This document shows, in pieces, positions 5,201 to 5,933 of a DNA stretch of 5,933 bases. The notes under the pieces are model-generated. The model worked only from the letters and a program-made list of their open reading frames with translations, did not search any database and was not told where the DNA came from. This stretch comes from an uncultured Dialister sp. (GTDB taxonomy: Bacteria; Bacillota; Negativicutes; Veillonellales; Dialisteraceae): contig NZ_CAAFRZ010000024.1 in NCBI RefSeq assembly GCF_900765565.1, forward strand, positions 1 through 5,933, in the 5' to 3' direction. The stretch's first letter is position 1. Every line of letters starts with the position of its first letter. The position numbers were made by a program, and so were the translations under genes.

Positions 5201-5427
5201 CGTCATTTCGAGCGGTGGCACCATGCTCTATGTCTCTACTGTCAAAGCCGCTACAGCTGCGATAAGCCCCGAAATCTTTCTTGCGTACGGGAATACAGGA
5301 CTTTGCGCACCGGCGTCAGCGTTGTAACACCGTCATAGGCATTTTTCTCGGAGATTTCTCGACTCTCTCTCACATACGATTCTTTTATTCTTCAATAATC
5401 CGGCGCTTACCTCCGCTCGAAATGACG
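5201..5427 (+). repeat. 227-bp TIR element, copy 1 (complete)
   Basis: The element is bounded by CGTCATTTCGAGCGG (5201-5215) and its exact complement CCGCTCGAAATGACG (5413-5427). TCCC before the left end and GGGGA a few bases beyond the right end extend the symmetry. Inside, CGAAATCTTTC on the left and GAGATTTCTCG on the right form a second, nested inverted pair. The core GTTGTAACACCGTCATA is identical in all four copies. No gene is encoded. Size, inverted ends and repetition fit a non-autonomous MITE-like element or a large palindromic intergenic repeat. Confidence 0.92.
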
Positions 5428-5489
5428 GAAAGGGGATATAGTCATCAGAAAGATAACGGTATTTCTGAAAAATGACTCCCTCTACTCCC

Positions 5490-5716
5490 CGTCATTTCGA
5501 GCGGTAGCACCATGCTCTATGTCTCCACTGTCAAAGCCGCTACAGCTACGATGAGCCCCGAAATCTTTCTTGTGTACGGGAATACAGGGCTTTGTGCACC
5601 GGCGTCAGCGTTGTAACACCGTCATAGACATTTTTCTCGGAGATCTCTCGACTCTCTCTCACATACGATTCTTACGACTCTCCTCACCTCGGCGCTTACC
5701 TCCGCTCGAGATGACG
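5490..5716 (+). repeat. 227-bp TIR element, copy 2 (complete)
   Basis: It is the same length as copy 1 and differs only by scattered substitutions, except for a more divergent stretch before the right end (around 5670-5690). The right end reads CCGCTCGAGATGACG, one mismatch from a perfect inverted repeat. It starts exactly 289 bases after copy 1, with a 62-base spacer (5428-5489) in between. Confidence 0.92.
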
Positions 5717-5778
5717 AGGAAGGGGTAGCGTCACCATCGCGAGTATGGTGCCCCGGAAAGATGGCTTTTCCCACTCCC

Positions 5779-5933
5779 CGTCATTTCGAGCGGTGGCAGC
5801 ATGCTCTATGGCTCTACTGTCAAAGCCGCTGCAGCTTCGAGGATCCGAGAAATCTTTCTTGTGTTCGAGAATACAGTTTTTTTCTCTGAATTCAGGAGTT
5901 GTAACACCGTCATAATCATCTTTCTCGGAGATC
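5779..5933 (+). repeat. 227-bp TIR element, copy 3 (runs off the window)
   Basis: It starts exactly 289 bases after copy 2, again after a 62-base spacer (5717-5778). Only the first 155 bases are in the window. It is more divergent than copies 1 and 2, notably around 5840-5895. It has GAGAAATCT, the perfect complement of the AGATTTCTC of the right half, and keeps GTTGTAACACCGTCATA. Confidence 0.9.

Noticed and set aside
5281..5475. A 64-codon plus-strand open frame in the repeat array, and a related frame at 4-207
   Set aside because: Both lie in the TIR element. The frame is not kept in copy 2, and conservation follows the inverted repeats, not codons.
5201..5933. CRISPR array or integron attC array
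   Set aside because: Units of 227 bases with 62-base spacers are far too long for CRISPR, no cas gene is present, and the elements lack attC-type core sites and cassette genes.

Overview
The window most likely comes from a diderm Firmicute (class Negativicutes, perhaps an Acidaminococcus-like organism). The main evidence is an outer-membrane porin with a signal peptide, one N-terminal SLH domain, a coiled coil and a beta-barrel ending in Phe. This is the OmpM-type architecture that tethers the outer membrane to peptidoglycan in this class. The genus is a guess; the class-level call rests on that gene.

All three protein-coding genes lie on the minus strand, and each appears to be its own transcription unit. 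From right to left they are the SLH porin (3400-4671), an AldB-like NAD(P)+ aldehyde dehydrogenase (1175-2662) and a Fur-family regulator (286-765). Each is followed by a strong intrinsic terminator (3351-3390, 1118-1157 and 232-280). Good sigma70-type promoters can be placed for the Fur-family gene (TTGACC-17-TATAAT) and for the aldehyde dehydrogenase (TTGAAT-17-TATACT), and both carry palindromes that could be operators. Nothing in the sequence ties the three genes into one pathway. Regulation of the other two by the Fur-family protein is possible but not shown.

About 45% of the window is non-coding and rich in repeats. Two repeat families stand out. The first is a 227-bp element with 15-bp terminal inverted repeats (CGTCATTTCGAGCGG / CCGCTCGAAATGACG). 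It occurs as an exact 289-bp-period tandem array at the right edge (starts at 5201, 5490 and 5779; the last copy runs off the window), and as one truncated copy in the same orientation at the left edge (1-145). The second is a double-hairpin GC-rich intergenic repeat, made of a short GC hairpin, a TCCCC-like spacer and a C-rich/G-rich hairpin. It is present in several copies and decayed fragments around 183-200, 930-1090 and 2997-3167. A separate 67/68-bp tandem duplication lies at 3164-3298.

The least expected regulatory features are a minus-strand promoter followed within about 60 bp by an intrinsic terminator (5010 to 4919) with no gene between them, upstream of the porin, and a plus-strand terminator (2943-2977) that ends no visible gene. 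The first could be a very short RNA or a premature-termination leader for the porin. No rRNA, tRNA, CRISPR array, transposase gene or integrase gene was seen.
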